Positions 17,072 through 25,504 of a stretch of DNA of 64,000 nt are shown piece by piece. A model generated the notes under the pieces. The model was not told the DNA's origin. It was given only the letters and a program-made list of their open reading frames with translations, and did no database searches. Position 1 is the first letter of the stretch. Each line of letters opens with the position of its first letter. The DNA is taken from assembly GCF_000473265.1 (NCBI RefSeq), contig NZ_KI421511.1:62001-126000 (forward strand). Reading direction: 5' to 3'. A program made the position numbers and the translations under genes. Source of the stretch: Amycolatopsis thermoflava N1165 (GTDB taxonomy: Bacteria > Actinomycetota > Actinomycetes > Mycobacteriales > Pseudonocardiaceae).

Positions 17072-17818
17072 TCAGGTGAGCCGCACGTCCAGCCGGGTGT
17101 CGCCGCCGCCGACGCGGGCCGCTTTCCTTACCGGTGCGTAACTCGTAGCGACGACGGTGTAGGTGCCGGGTTCGAGGTCGTGGAAGGCGTAGTGCCCGTC
17201 CTCGCCCGCGTACGTGCGCCGGGCGACGTCGCCCGATTCGTCCAGCAGGCTCACCGTGATCCGCGGCCACGGCCGCGGCAGGTCGCGCACGTTGACCGTG
17301 CCGTGGATGACCGCGGCCTCGGTCAGGTCCAGGTCCTGTCGCACGGTCGCGTCGGTCATGTGCACCGCCACCGCGGAGGGCCGATAGCCAGGAGCGTTCA
17401 CGGCGAGCGTGTACGTCCCGGCGGGCAGGGCGCCGAACGAGTATTCGCCGCACTGGCCGGAGATGTAGGACCCGACGACCTCGCCGCGGGCGTCGGTCAG
17501 CGTCACCGTCGCGTTCGCGACCGGCGCCCCGGTGCCCGCGGAGCGGACCACGCCGCCGAGCCCGGTCGCGTTGTCCAGCACGAGGTCCAGGACTGCCGCG
17601 GTGTCGCCGACGGTCAGGGTGACCGCTTCCGGCCGGTACGCCGGCGCCGAGGCGATCAGGACGTGGACGCCGCGGCCGGGCGCGGGCAGCCGGTAGCCGC
17701 CGTCCGGGCCGGTGGCGCCGCGCGCGATCTGCTGTCCGGCGGAGTCGACGAGCGTGACCGCGGCGCCGGGCACGGGAGCGTCCCGGGTGTCGCGCACCCG
17801 TCCGGTCACCTCGGTCAT
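17072..17818 (-). CDS. Protein of three carboxypeptidase-regulatory-like (CarboxypepD_reg) repeats
   Basis: 248-aa protein made of three ~80-residue beta-sandwich repeats. Each has a start of the form VTGRVRDTRDAPVPGAAVTLVDS, a DGGYRLPAPGRG-type turn (also CGEYSFGALPAGTYTLAV and DGHYAFHDLEPGTYTVVA) and a closing strand (APGYRPSAVAV). There is no signal peptide, so it appears cytoplasmic. ATG 17818 overlaps the stop of the MFS gene (ATGA). The preceding transporter ends in three repeats of the same type, so the second protein probably pairs with that tail. Confidence 0.82.
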   Translation of the reverse strand: MTEVTGRVRDTRDAPVPGAAVTLVDSAGQQIARGATGPDGGYRLPAPGRGVHVLIASAPAYRPEAVTLTVGDTAAVLDLVLDNATGLGGVVRSAGTGAPVANATVTLTDARGEVVGSYISGQCGEYSFGALPAGTYTLAVNAPGYRPSAVAVHMTDATVRQDLDLTEAAVIHGTVNVRDLPRPWPRITVSLLDESGDVARRTYAGEDGHYAFHDLEPGTYTVVATSYAPVRKAARVGGGDTRLDVRLT

Positions 17819-20349
17819 GAGCGGGCCTGCTCGGGACGGCCGGCGTGCAGGTCGACGTCGACGGTGGCCGATTCGCCGCCGCTCAGGTCCACCTGCCGCA
17901 CCACGGGTTCGAACAGGCTGGTCACCACGGTGTAGTCGCCGGGCGCGAGCTCGTCCACCGCGTAGCCGCCGTGCTCGTCGGTCACCGCGGCCGCGGCGAG
18001 TTCGCCCGCGGCGGTGCTGACGGCGACGCGCGCGCCGGGCACCGGGCGGCCGTCCGGCCCGGTGACGGTGCCGCGCAGCGTCCCGGCGGCCTGGACCAGC
18101 AGGTCGGCCACGGCCGGTTCGGTGCCGGACACCACGACCGTTGCGGCCTCAGGGCGGTGGCCGTCCAGGTGCGCGGTGACCGTGATCTCCCCGGCGGGCA
18201 GTCCGGTGAGCTGGAACGTGCCGTCGTCGAGGGTGCGCGTCTGCCCGACCACCTGGCCGCCACTGTCGGTGGCGACCACCGCGGTGTCGCCGGCTCCGGC
18301 GCCGCCGGGGGCGCGGCGCACGATCCCGGTCACGGTCCCGCCGCCGGACACGACGAAGTCGCGCACGGCCCCGGAGCCGTTGAGGGTGACCGCGGCGGCC
18401 TCCGGCTGGAACCCGGGCGCGGTGACGATCAGTGTGTAGGTGCCGGGGCGCAGGCCGGAGACCGCGTAGCCGCCGTCCGCGCCGGCCCGGGTGCGGCCGG
18501 CCTGCCTGCCGTCCGCGCCGGTCACGGTCACCACGCCGCCGGCGAGCGCGTTGCCGCCCGCGGTGCGCAGGCGGCCGGCGATCCGGCCGGGGCCGGTGGC
18601 GACGGTGTCGTGCTCGCTCACGTCGACCAGGTCGCCCACCGCCGCGGCGAGTTCGGAGCCCACGGTCTCGTGCGGCTGCCCCGGCGCGGGCTTGCGTCCG
18701 TGGCCGGTGAACCAGGACGCGAGCGCGGCGACCACGGAGGCGATGATCGCGAACCAGAACGCGGCGGTCAGGCCGTCGGCGAACGGTCCCGAGATCAGCT
18801 GCGGGAAGAAGCTGCGGCCGGTCAGGTAGGCCGCCTGGTCCGGCGGCAGGGTGTGCAGGACGCCGCCGAGGAGCTGTTCGATCGGGTTGTAGCCGAGGAA
18901 CGCGGCGAACAGCACGCCGACCGGCGGCAGCGACGCGATCTGGTTCGCGTCGGCGGCGGGCACCCCGTTGGCGGTCAGGCCCTGCGCCATCGCGGACGGC
19001 AGGTGGTCGGCGAGGCCGGCGATCATCAGGCTGAAGAAGAAGCCGATGGACAACACCATCGCGGAGTTCTGGAAGGTCGCGGTCATCCCGGCGCCCGCGC
19101 CGCGTGCGTTGTTCGGCAGGCTGTTCATCACCTCGGCCCGGTTGGGGGAGGTGAACAGGCCCATGCCGAGCCCGTTGAGGAGCAGGATCGCGGCGAAGGC
19201 CCAGTAGTTGAAGTCGACCGGCAGGACTTCCAGCAGGACGAAGCTGACGGCGGTGATCAGCATGCCGCCGGTGGACAGCAGCCGCCCGCCGATGCGGTCG
19301 GAGATGATGCCGGACACCGGCGCGGAGACGAGGAAGCCGATCGTCAGCGGCAGCATGTAGATCCCCGCCCACAGCGGGGTCTTCTCGAAGCTGTAGCCGT
19401 GCTGCGGCAGCCAGATGCCCTGCAGCCAGATGATCAGCACGAACTGCAGGCCGCCGCGGCCCAGCGAGGCGAGCAGGTTCGCCAGGTTGCCGAAGGTGAA
19501 CGCGCGGATCTTGAACAGCCCGAGGTTGAACAGCGGGTTCGCGACCCTGGTCTCGATGACGCAGAACAGGACCAGGACGACGGCGCCGCCGATGAGGCAG
19601 GACAGCACGAACGGGCTGGTCCAGCCCATGGTGTGCCCGCCGTAGGGCTGGATGCCGTAGGTGATGCCGACGAGCACCGCGATGAGGCCGACCGCGAAGG
19701 TCAGGTTGCCCCACCAGTCCATCTTCGCGCGGTGGCGTTCGCTGGTGTCCTTCAGCTTGAGGTAGGCCCAGATGGTGCCGAACACGCCGAACGGGACGGA
19801 GACGAGGAAGACCAGCCGCCACTCGACCGGGCCGAGCAGCCCGCCGATCACCAGGCCGAGGAAGGAGCCCGCGATCGCGGCGACGCCGTTGATGCCCAGC
19901 GCCATGCCGCGCTGGTGCTTGGGGAAGGCGTCGGTGAGGATCGCGCTGGAGTTGGCCATCAGGAACGCGCCGCCGATGCCCTGGACGATGCGCCAGGCGA
20001 TCATCCAGATCGCCGCCGCGCCGCCGTTCATCCACGTGATCGCCAGGAAGATGGACGACACCGCGAAGACCGCGAAACCCAGGTTGTACATGCGCACGCG
20101 GCCGTACATGTCGCCCAGCCGGCCGAAACCGACCACGAGCACCGCGGTGACGACGAGGAAGCCCATCATCATCCACAGCAGGTAGCTGGTGTTCGACGGC
20201 TCCAGCGGGTTGATGTCGATGCCGCGGAAGATGTCCGGCAGCGCGATGAGCACGATCGAGGAGTTGATCGTGGCCATGAGCATGCCCAGCGTCGTGTTGG
20301 ACAGCGCGATCCACTTGTAGCGGGGACCGAGCGCAGGCTGCACTTCCAT
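17815..20349 (-). CDS. DHA2-type MFS transporter with C-terminal carboxypeptidase-regulatory-like repeats
   Basis: About 844 aa, far longer than the usual ~500 aa. Residues 1-580 are a 14-helix drug:proton antiporter of the EmrB/QacA type (FGRLGDMYGRVRMY motif A after TM2, VQGIGGAFLMANSSAIL motif C region). After the last helix (AFWFAIIASVVAALASWF, followed by basic GHGRK, so a cytoplasmic end) come three beta-sandwich repeats (DGGYAVSGLRPGTYTLIV, DGTFQLTGLPAGEITVTA, HGGYAVDELAPGDYTVVT). It is coupled to a downstream gene of three more repeats. A 13-bp inverted repeat precedes the start, suggesting repression by an unlinked regulator. ATG 20349 follows an in-frame GTG at 20352. Confidence 0.87.
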   Translation of the reverse strand: MEVQPALGPRYKWIALSNTTLGMLMATINSSIVLIALPDIFRGIDINPLEPSNTSYLLWMMMGFLVVTAVLVVGFGRLGDMYGRVRMYNLGFAVFAVSSIFLAITWMNGGAAAIWMIAWRIVQGIGGAFLMANSSAILTDAFPKHQRGMALGINGVAAIAGSFLGLVIGGLLGPVEWRLVFLVSVPFGVFGTIWAYLKLKDTSERHRAKMDWWGNLTFAVGLIAVLVGITYGIQPYGGHTMGWTSPFVLSCLIGGAVVLVLFCVIETRVANPLFNLGLFKIRAFTFGNLANLLASLGRGGLQFVLIIWLQGIWLPQHGYSFEKTPLWAGIYMLPLTIGFLVSAPVSGIISDRIGGRLLSTGGMLITAVSFVLLEVLPVDFNYWAFAAILLLNGLGMGLFTSPNRAEVMNSLPNNARGAGAGMTATFQNSAMVLSIGFFFSLMIAGLADHLPSAMAQGLTANGVPAADANQIASLPPVGVLFAAFLGYNPIEQLLGGVLHTLPPDQAAYLTGRSFFPQLISGPFADGLTAAFWFAIIASVVAALASWFTGHGRKPAPGQPHETVGSELAAAVGDLVDVSEHDTVATGPGRIAGRLRTAGGNALAGGVVTVTGADGRQAGRTRAGADGGYAVSGLRPGTYTLIVTAPGFQPEAAAVTLNGSGAVRDFVVSGGGTVTGIVRRAPGGAGAGDTAVVATDSGGQVVGQTRTLDDGTFQLTGLPAGEITVTAHLDGHRPEAATVVVSGTEPAVADLLVQAAGTLRGTVTGPDGRPVPGARVAVSTAAGELAAAAVTDEHGGYAVDELAPGDYTVVTSLFEPVVRQVDLSGGESATVDVDLHAGRPEQARS

Positions 20350-20360
20350 CACTCCAACCA

Positions 20361-20396
20361 GCGAAAATTAGTTGACCTATGCTAACTGATTTTCGC
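20361..20396. promoter_or_regulatory. Operator-like inverted repeat upstream of the MFS gene
   Basis: Arms GCGAAAATTAGTT (20361-20373) and AACTGATTTTCGC (20384-20396) match at 12 of 13 positions across a 10-bp gap. The site is AT-rich for this genome and starts 12 bp before the MFS start. This is the size and symmetry of a TetR- or MarR-type operator. No regulator gene of that kind adjoins it, so the repressor is probably encoded elsewhere. Confidence 0.7.
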
Positions 20397-20508
20397 CGGA
20401 TCGGATGACCAAGCTCTCACTGTGTGAGCGGTGATCCGGATCGCATTCTGATGCGCATTTCCGGAGGATCTGCAATGAAGCGGACACTTCCGGCGAGCAG
20501 AAGCGGCG

Positions 20509-20538
20509 TTGACAGCGCCGGATACGTATCAGTACACC
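20509..20538 (+). promoter_or_regulatory. Possible sigma-70 promoter for the amidohydrolase operon
   Basis: TTGACA at 20509-20514 and TACACC at 20533-20538 with an 18-bp spacer. Transcription from it would begin around 20545, essentially at ATG 20547, giving a leaderless mRNA, which is common in actinobacteria. The -10 match is modest. Confidence 0.45.
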
Positions 20539-20546
20539 TGACAACC

Positions 20547-21422
20547 ATGGATCCCAGCCAGCTCGAGGCGATCGACGTGCACGTCCACGTCGAGACCGAC
20601 GACCACGGGCACCTGTCCCTGCCCGACGACTTCGTCGAGGCGTCCTCGGCCTACTTCGGCGCCGACGCCCGGCGCCCGACCATCGACGAGATCGCGGCCT
20701 ACTACCGCGAGCGCCGCATCGGGGCGGTGCTGTTCACCGTCGACATCGAGGCGTTCACCGGGCACCCCGCGCTGTCCAACGAGGAAATCGCGGAGGCGGC
20801 GGCCAAGCACCCGGACGTGCTCATCCCGTTCGCCAGCATCGACCCGGCCAAGGGCCGGGCGGGCGCCCGGCAGCTGGAGCGGCTCATCGCCGACCACGGC
20901 GTGCGCGGCCTGAAGTTCCACCCGAGCCTGCAGGACTTCGCGCCCAACGACCGCAGCGCGTACCCGCTGCTGGAGATCGCGCAGGAGCACGGCCTGCCCG
21001 CGCTGTTCCACACCGGTCAGACCGGCATCGGCGCGAACATGCGCGGCGGTGGGGGAGTGCGGCTCGGCCTGTCCAACCCGATGCTGCTCGACGACGTGGC
21101 CATCGACTTCCCGGACCTGACGATCATCATGGCCCACCCGTCGTTCCCGTGGCAGGACGAGGCGCTCGCCGTGGCCACGCACAAGCCGAACGTCTACATC
21201 GACCTCTCCGGCTGGTCGCCCAAGTACTTCCCGCCGCAGCTGGTCCGCTACGCCAACAGCCTCCTGCAGGACAAGGTGCTGTTCGGCTCGGATTACCCGC
21301 TCATCACGCCGGACCGGTGGATGGCCGACTTCGCGCGGCTCGACATCAAGGACCACGTGCGGCCGAAGATCCTCAAGGACAACGCCGTCCGCGTGCTCGG
21401 CCTGGCCCAGGAGCGGGGATGA
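20547..21422 (+). CDS. ACMSD-type amidohydrolase
   Basis: 291-aa amidohydrolase_2 family protein. It has the metal motif IDVHVHVE at the N-terminus, GLKFHPSLQDFAP, a His in LFHTGQTG, a His in IIMAHPSFPW and the catalytic Asp in VLFGSDYPLI. Relatives decarboxylate or hydrolyse aromatic carboxylates (ACMSD, gamma-resorcylate decarboxylase). The stop overlaps the ATG of an acyl-CoA ligase (ATGA), so the pair probably activates and degrades a carboxylic acid. Start: ATG 20547 fits a leaderless transcript. An in-frame ATG at 20475 has GGAGG seven bases upstream and would add 24 residues without family similarity; it cannot be excluded. Confidence 0.8.
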   Translation: MDPSQLEAIDVHVHVETDDHGHLSLPDDFVEASSAYFGADARRPTIDEIAAYYRERRIGAVLFTVDIEAFTGHPALSNEEIAEAAAKHPDVLIPFASIDPAKGRAGARQLERLIADHGVRGLKFHPSLQDFAPNDRSAYPLLEIAQEHGLPALFHTGQTGIGANMRGGGGVRLGLSNPMLLDDVAIDFPDLTIIMAHPSFPWQDEALAVATHKPNVYIDLSGWSPKYFPPQLVRYANSLLQDKVLFGSDYPLITPDRWMADFARLDIKDHVRPKILKDNAVRVLGLAQERG

Positions 21423-22945
21423 TCCACCGCAGCCCGCTGCCGGACGTCGAGATCCCCGGCGTCACGCTCACTGAGTTCGTGATCGGCGGCGCGGCCCGGT
21501 TCGGCGACGCGACCGCGCTCGTCGACGGCCGCACCGGCGAAAGCCTGACCTACGCCGAGCTGCGATCGGCGGTCACGGCCGGGGCGGCCGGCCTCGCGGC
21601 GCACGGCGTCGGGCCCGGGGACGTCGTCGCGCTGATGAGCCACAACCAGCCGTCGTTCGTGGTCGCCCTGCACGCCGCGATCGCGGCCGGGGCGGCGGTC
21701 ACCCCGGTCAACCCGGCGCTGACGCCAGGGGAGATCGCCAAGCAGCTGCGGCTGTCCGGCGCGCGGCTGCTGATCGCCGCGGAACCCGTGGTGGACAAGG
21801 CGCTGGAGGTCGCGAGCGAGGTGTTCGTGCTGGGCGAGCACCCGCGTGCCCGCTCGTTCACGTCGCTGTTCACCGACGGGCCGGCGCCGCAGCTGGACCT
21901 GGACCCGGCCACCACGGTCGCGGTCCTGCCGTTCTCCAGCGGCACCACCGGGATCCCGAAGGGCGTGCGGCTGACGCACCGCAACCTCGTGGCGAACCTG
22001 GCGCAGACGCGGGCCGGGTGGCGGATCGGCCCGGACGACGTGCAGGCCGCCGTGCTGCCGTTCTTCCACATCTACGGCTTCACGATCATCCTCAACTCCG
22101 GGCTGCTCGGCGGCGCGAAGGTGGTGACGCTGCCGCGGTTCGAGCTGGACGAGTACCTGCGGACGCTGGCCGCGCACCGGGTCACGCGCGCCTACTTCGC
22201 CCCGCCCATGGTGCTGGCGCTGGCCACCGCGCCGCACGTCGAGGACCACGACCTGTCCAGCCTGCGGTTCGCGCTGTGCGGGGCCGCGCCGCTGGACGTG
22301 GAGGTGACCGAGCGTGCGGAACGGCGCCTGGGCTGCCTGATCCGGCAGGGCTACGGCATGACCGAGGCCAGCCCCGGCACGCACCAGGTGTTCGACGACG
22401 ACTTCCCGACGACCCCGCCGGGCAGTGTGGGACGGCTGTCACCGAACACCGAGGCGCGGATCGTGGCGCCCGGCACGGACTCCGACGTCGCCCCCGGCGA
22501 GACCGGCGAGCTGCTGATCCGCGGCCCGCAGGTGATGGACGGCTACCTGGACGACCCGGCCGCCACCGCCGCGACGATCACCGGCGGCTGGCTGCACACC
22601 GGCGACCTGGTGCGCGCGGACGACGACGGCGTGTTCTGGGTCGTCGACCGGCTCAAGGAGCTGATCAAGTACAAGGGCTACCAGGTCGCGCCCGCCGAGC
22701 TGGAGGCCGTGCTGCTGACCCACCCGGCCGTGCTGGACGCCGCGGTGGTCGGCGTGCCGCACACCGAGGGCGGCGAGGCGCCGAAGGCGTTCGTGGTCGC
22801 CGAGGGCGCCGTCGGCGCGGACGAGCTGATGGCGTTCGTGGCCGAGCGTGTCGCGCCGTACAAGAAGGTGCGCGAGGTCGAGTTCGTGGAGCGGATCCCG
22901 AAGTCCCCGACGGGCAAGATCCTCCGGCGGCTGCTCAGGACTTGA
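21419..22945 (+). CDS. Acyl/aryl-CoA ligase (4-coumarate-CoA ligase-like)
   Basis: 508-aa ANL-superfamily adenylating enzyme with the full motif set: AMP-binding FSSGTTGIPKGVRLTH, ALCGAAPLD, YGMTEASPGTH, the LHTGDLV hinge region, DRLKELIKYKGYQVAPAELE and the catalytic Lys in SPTGKILRRLL. It converts a carboxylic acid, ATP and CoA to the acyl-CoA. Family and length fit 4CL-like or medium-chain ligases. It is translationally coupled to the amidohydrolase. Its 3' end overlaps the convergent DinB-like gene by 11 bp. Confidence 0.88.
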   Translation: MIHRSPLPDVEIPGVTLTEFVIGGAARFGDATALVDGRTGESLTYAELRSAVTAGAAGLAAHGVGPGDVVALMSHNQPSFVVALHAAIAAGAAVTPVNPALTPGEIAKQLRLSGARLLIAAEPVVDKALEVASEVFVLGEHPRARSFTSLFTDGPAPQLDLDPATTVAVLPFSSGTTGIPKGVRLTHRNLVANLAQTRAGWRIGPDDVQAAVLPFFHIYGFTIILNSGLLGGAKVVTLPRFELDEYLRTLAAHRVTRAYFAPPMVLALATAPHVEDHDLSSLRFALCGAAPLDVEVTERAERRLGCLIRQGYGMTEASPGTHQVFDDDFPTTPPGSVGRLSPNTEARIVAPGTDSDVAPGETGELLIRGPQVMDGYLDDPAATAATITGGWLHTGDLVRADDDGVFWVVDRLKELIKYKGYQVAPAELEAVLLTHPAVLDAAVVGVPHTEGGEAPKAFVVAEGAVGADELMAFVAERVAPYKKVREVEFVERIPKSPTGKILRRLLRT

Positions 22946-23411
22946 CGGAGGCCAGCAGGATGTCGCGGGTCAGCTCGAGCTGACCGTGATGCTGGGCCAG
23001 CTCCTCGTAGACGTGCACGAGTGCGGCGCCCTGCCGCCGCCCGACCGGCGTGTTCGCGTACTTGTCCGGCACCTCGCCCCGCGGCGGAGCGTCGAAATCG
23101 GCGGCCGCGACATCCTCGCGCAGTCGCTCCCGCACCCGCGCGACGCGGTCGAGCAGCGGCGCGATCGGCCCGGCGGCCGCGAACTCGGCCTCGCGGTCGC
23201 GGTGCACGCTGCGGCCCGCGACGACCTGCCCGGCCCAGGCGGCGATCACACCGAGGCAGTGGTTCACGATCGCGTAGGGCGTGTTCGCGCCCGGCAGATC
23301 CGGCCGGGTGTTGGCCAGCTCGTCACCCAGGCCGGCGAGGATCGCCGTCATCCCGTCGAGCGCGCGATCGGTGAAGAACAGGAAGCTCTCCTCATCCAGC
23401 ATGATCGGCAT
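22935..23411 (-). CDS. DinB/DUF664-like protein
   Basis: 158-aa four-helix-bundle protein of the DinB/DUF664 group. The metal-binding His are in AIVNHCLGVIAAW and in HVYEELAQHHGQLE near the C-terminus. Proteins of this superfamily include mycothiol-dependent thiol transferases, so a thiol-transfer or detoxification role is plausible but not shown. The start at 23411 lies 20 bp inside the preceding CMD-family gene, so the two are co-translated and face the HxlR gene across a shared operator. Confidence 0.75.
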   Translation of the reverse strand: MPIMLDEESFLFFTDRALDGMTAILAGLGDELANTRPDLPGANTPYAIVNHCLGVIAAWAGQVVAGRSVHRDREAEFAAAGPIAPLLDRVARVRERLREDVAAADFDAPPRGEVPDKYANTPVGRRQGAALVHVYEELAQHHGQLELTRDILLASVKS

Positions 23412-23955
23412 TGTCCCCGAAGCGCGCCGCCCAGGGTTCGGGTGGCAGGGCGAGGGCGTTGGCGAGCCCGCTGATCGTCCGGTACCAGCCGGTCAGCACC
23501 AGGAACTCCAGCAGCTGGGTGTCGGGCAGGTGCGCGGCCAGCTCGGCCCACCTGGCCTGCGAAACCGTCGCGGTGTCGTGCAGGTCGTCCACCACGCCCA
23601 CGAGTGCCCGCTGCCGCGGTGACCAGACCGGGGCGCCGGCGCCGTCGTGCACCGTCGCGGCCAGCTCGTCCGCCGTGAGCTCGGGAAACACCACCGCGTG
23701 CACGCCCCATTCGTACTCGCACCCGGAGCGCGCGCAGGTCCGGGCGATCACCAGCTCGCGGTCCGCGGCGGGAAGTTCTCCGTGGGCGAGCAGGCCGGCG
23801 CCGAGCACCCGCATCCGCGACGCGAGCTCCGCGTGCCGGTGCAGCACGCGGAAGAGCACCAGCGGATCGTGCGCGACGTGCGGCGCCATCCAGCGCCGCA
23901 GCGCGTCCTCGATGCCGGGCGGATAGGGCGGGGTCAGTGGCGCGATCCGGGTCAC
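23392..23955 (-). CDS. Carboxymuconolactone decarboxylase (AhpD-like) family protein
   Basis: 187-aa CMD/AhpD-fold protein. ELVIARTCARSGCEYEWGVHAVV is the family core, with Cys and Glu-Trp-x2-His residues, followed by SPRQRALVGVVDDLHDTATVS and LLEFLVLTGWYRTISG. Such proteins act as peroxide-related reductases or decarboxylases. GTG 23955 is chosen because AGGAGG lies four bases upstream; a longer frame would run through the operator and into the divergent HxlR gene. It forms an operon with the DinB-like gene. Confidence 0.82.
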   Translation of the reverse strand: MTRIAPLTPPYPPGIEDALRRWMAPHVAHDPLVLFRVLHRHAELASRMRVLGAGLLAHGELPAADRELVIARTCARSGCEYEWGVHAVVFPELTADELAATVHDGAGAPVWSPRQRALVGVVDDLHDTATVSQARWAELAAHLPDTQLLEFLVLTGWYRTISGLANALALPPEPWAARFGDNADHAG

Positions 23956-23974
23956 GGGACCTCCTGCGGGTAGT

Positions 23975-24016
23975 GCTTCGATTTTCGAACCACTATGCTG
24001 CTTCGAGAATCGAAGC
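23975..24016. promoter_or_regulatory. HxlR operator between divergent genes
   Basis: 15-bp inverted repeat, GCTTCGATTTTCGAA (23975-23989) and TTCGAGAATCGAAGC (24002-24016), matching at 14 of 15 positions across 12 bp. It is centred in the 76-bp space between the CMD gene and hxlR-like gene, so the regulator can control both directions. Confidence 0.75.
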
Positions 24017-24031
24017 GCAAGGAGTTGAGCC

Positions 24032-24370
24032 ATGGCGGACCAGTCCGTGCCCCGGCCGGGATCCCCCGTCCGCGGCTCGTCCACCGGACGTCCCGTGATG
24101 GCGGCGCTGGACCTGCTCGGGCGGCGCTGGACGCTGCGCGTGATCTGGGAGCTCCACCGGGCGCCGGCCGGCTTCCGTGAGCTCCAGCGGCGCTGCGACC
24201 GGATGTCCTCGAGCGTCCTGACCACCCGGCTGGCCGAGCTGACCGACGTCGCCCTCGTCGAGGAGGGCGCCGACGGCTACCGGCTCACCCGGCTCGGCCG
24301 CGAACTCGTCGAATCGCTCCTGCCGCTGGACACCTGGGCCCGCCGGTGGGAGAAGTCGCTCCGCCGGTGA
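24032..24370 (+). CDS. HxlR-family transcriptional regulator
   Basis: 112-aa winged-helix regulator of the typical HxlR length: MAALDLLGRRWTLRVIWELHRAPAGFRELQRRC, then the recognition segment SSSVLTTRLAELTDVALVEE and wing YRLTRLGRELVE. There is no conserved Cys near the N-terminus for redox sensing. AAGGAG precedes ATG 24032. It is divergent from CMD/DinB and upstream of the Rieske operon with an 87-bp gap, so it may control both. Confidence 0.88.
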   Translation: MADQSVPRPGSPVRGSSTGRPVMAALDLLGRRWTLRVIWELHRAPAGFRELQRRCDRMSSSVLTTRLAELTDVALVEEGADGYRLTRLGRELVESLLPLDTWARRWEKSLRR

Positions 24371-24457
24371 GCTTTCACCTGCTGAAAACACGGCTGGTCC
24401 CGGCCCGGTCCCGGCAGCGAAAGTGTGGTCGTCGCATCTACACCGAAGGAGCTGCAG

Positions 24458-25504
24458 ATGACTGCGTTCGTGCGCGACCAGTGGTACGTCGCCGCCTACG
24501 GGAGCGAGGTCGGGCGGGAGCTGCTGGCGAGGACGATCCTGGGCGAGCCCATCGTCTTCTACCGCACCGAAGCCGGGGAAGTCGTCGCGCTGGCCGACCG
24601 CTGCGTGCACCGCCGCTACCCGCTGTCGGAAAGCCGCCTGGACGGGGACCGCATCGTGTGCGGCTACCACGGCTTCACCTATGAGCCCTCCGGCAGCTGC
24701 GTCTTCGTGCCCGGCCAGTCCCGGATCCCGCGCACCGCGCGCGTGCCGTCCTACCCGGTCGTCGAGCAGGATTCGTTCGTGTGGGTGTGGATCGGCGACC
24801 CCGCCCGCGCCGACACCACGCTCATCCCGCGCGCGCCGTGGCTCGCCGATCCCGCCTACACCACCGTCTGCGGCATGGAACCGCTGGCCGCGCGCTACGA
24901 GCTGCTCGTGGACAACCTGATGGACCTGTCCCACGAGACCTACCTGCACGGCGGCTACATCGGCACGCCGGAGGTCGCCAACACCCCGATCACCACCGAG
25001 GTCGACGAGGACCGGCGGATCATCTACGTCAGCCGCCACATGGACGACGCGGCCTGCCCGCCGTTCTACGCGAAGTCGACCGGCATCGAGGGCCGCATCA
25101 CGCGCTGGCAGGACATCGAGTACCACCCGCCGTGCCTGTACCTGCTGCACAGCCGTATCGCGCCGGTCGGCGTGCTGCCCAACGCCGACGGCACCGACCC
25201 GGACGGGTTCCACGTCGAGGTCGTCTACGCGATCACCCCGGAGACCGAGCACTCGACCCACGACTTCTGGGCCGTGGCGCGGGACTTCGCGCTCGACGAC
25301 CAGGAGGTGTCCGACTTCCTCGCGCAGAGCAACCGCACCGTGGTGCTGCAGGACGTGGAGGCGCTCGACATCCTGGAGCGGGTCATCCAGGCCGAGCCGC
25401 AGGGCTACCAGGAGCTGTCGGTCAACATCGACACCGGCGGCCTGGCCGCGCGCCGCATCCTGAAGAAGATGGCGGGCGAACCGGAGAAGGCCGCCACGCG
25501 ATGA
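24458..25504 (+). CDS. Rieske non-haem iron oxygenase (vanillate demethylase VanA-like)
   Basis: 348-aa oxygenase subunit. The Rieske [2Fe-2S] ligands are CVH (in DRCVHRRYPLSE) and CGYH (in IVCGYHGFTYEP), with the mononuclear iron site NLMDLSHETYLHGG. The protein length and the FVRDQWYVAAYGSEV start match O-demethylases such as VanA. It hydroxylates or demethylates an aromatic substrate with electrons from the reductase encoded two genes on. AAGGAG lies eight bases before ATG 24458. It is overlapped by the next small gene (ATGA). Confidence 0.9.
   Translation: MTAFVRDQWYVAAYGSEVGRELLARTILGEPIVFYRTEAGEVVALADRCVHRRYPLSESRLDGDRIVCGYHGFTYEPSGSCVFVPGQSRIPRTARVPSYPVVEQDSFVWVWIGDPARADTTLIPRAPWLADPAYTTVCGMEPLAARYELLVDNLMDLSHETYLHGGYIGTPEVANTPITTEVDEDRRIIYVSRHMDDAACPPFYAKSTGIEGRITRWQDIEYHPPCLYLLHSRIAPVGVLPNADGTDPDGFHVEVVYAITPETEHSTHDFWAVARDFALDDQEVSDFLAQSNRTVVLQDVEALDILERVIQAEPQGYQELSVNIDTGGLAARRILKKMAGEPEKAATR

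Noticed and set aside
23956-24225. N-terminal extension of the CMD-family protein by 90 residues
   Set aside because: The extension crosses the operator and the divergent hxlR-like gene; GTG 23955 has an AGGAGG ribosome site at a good distance.
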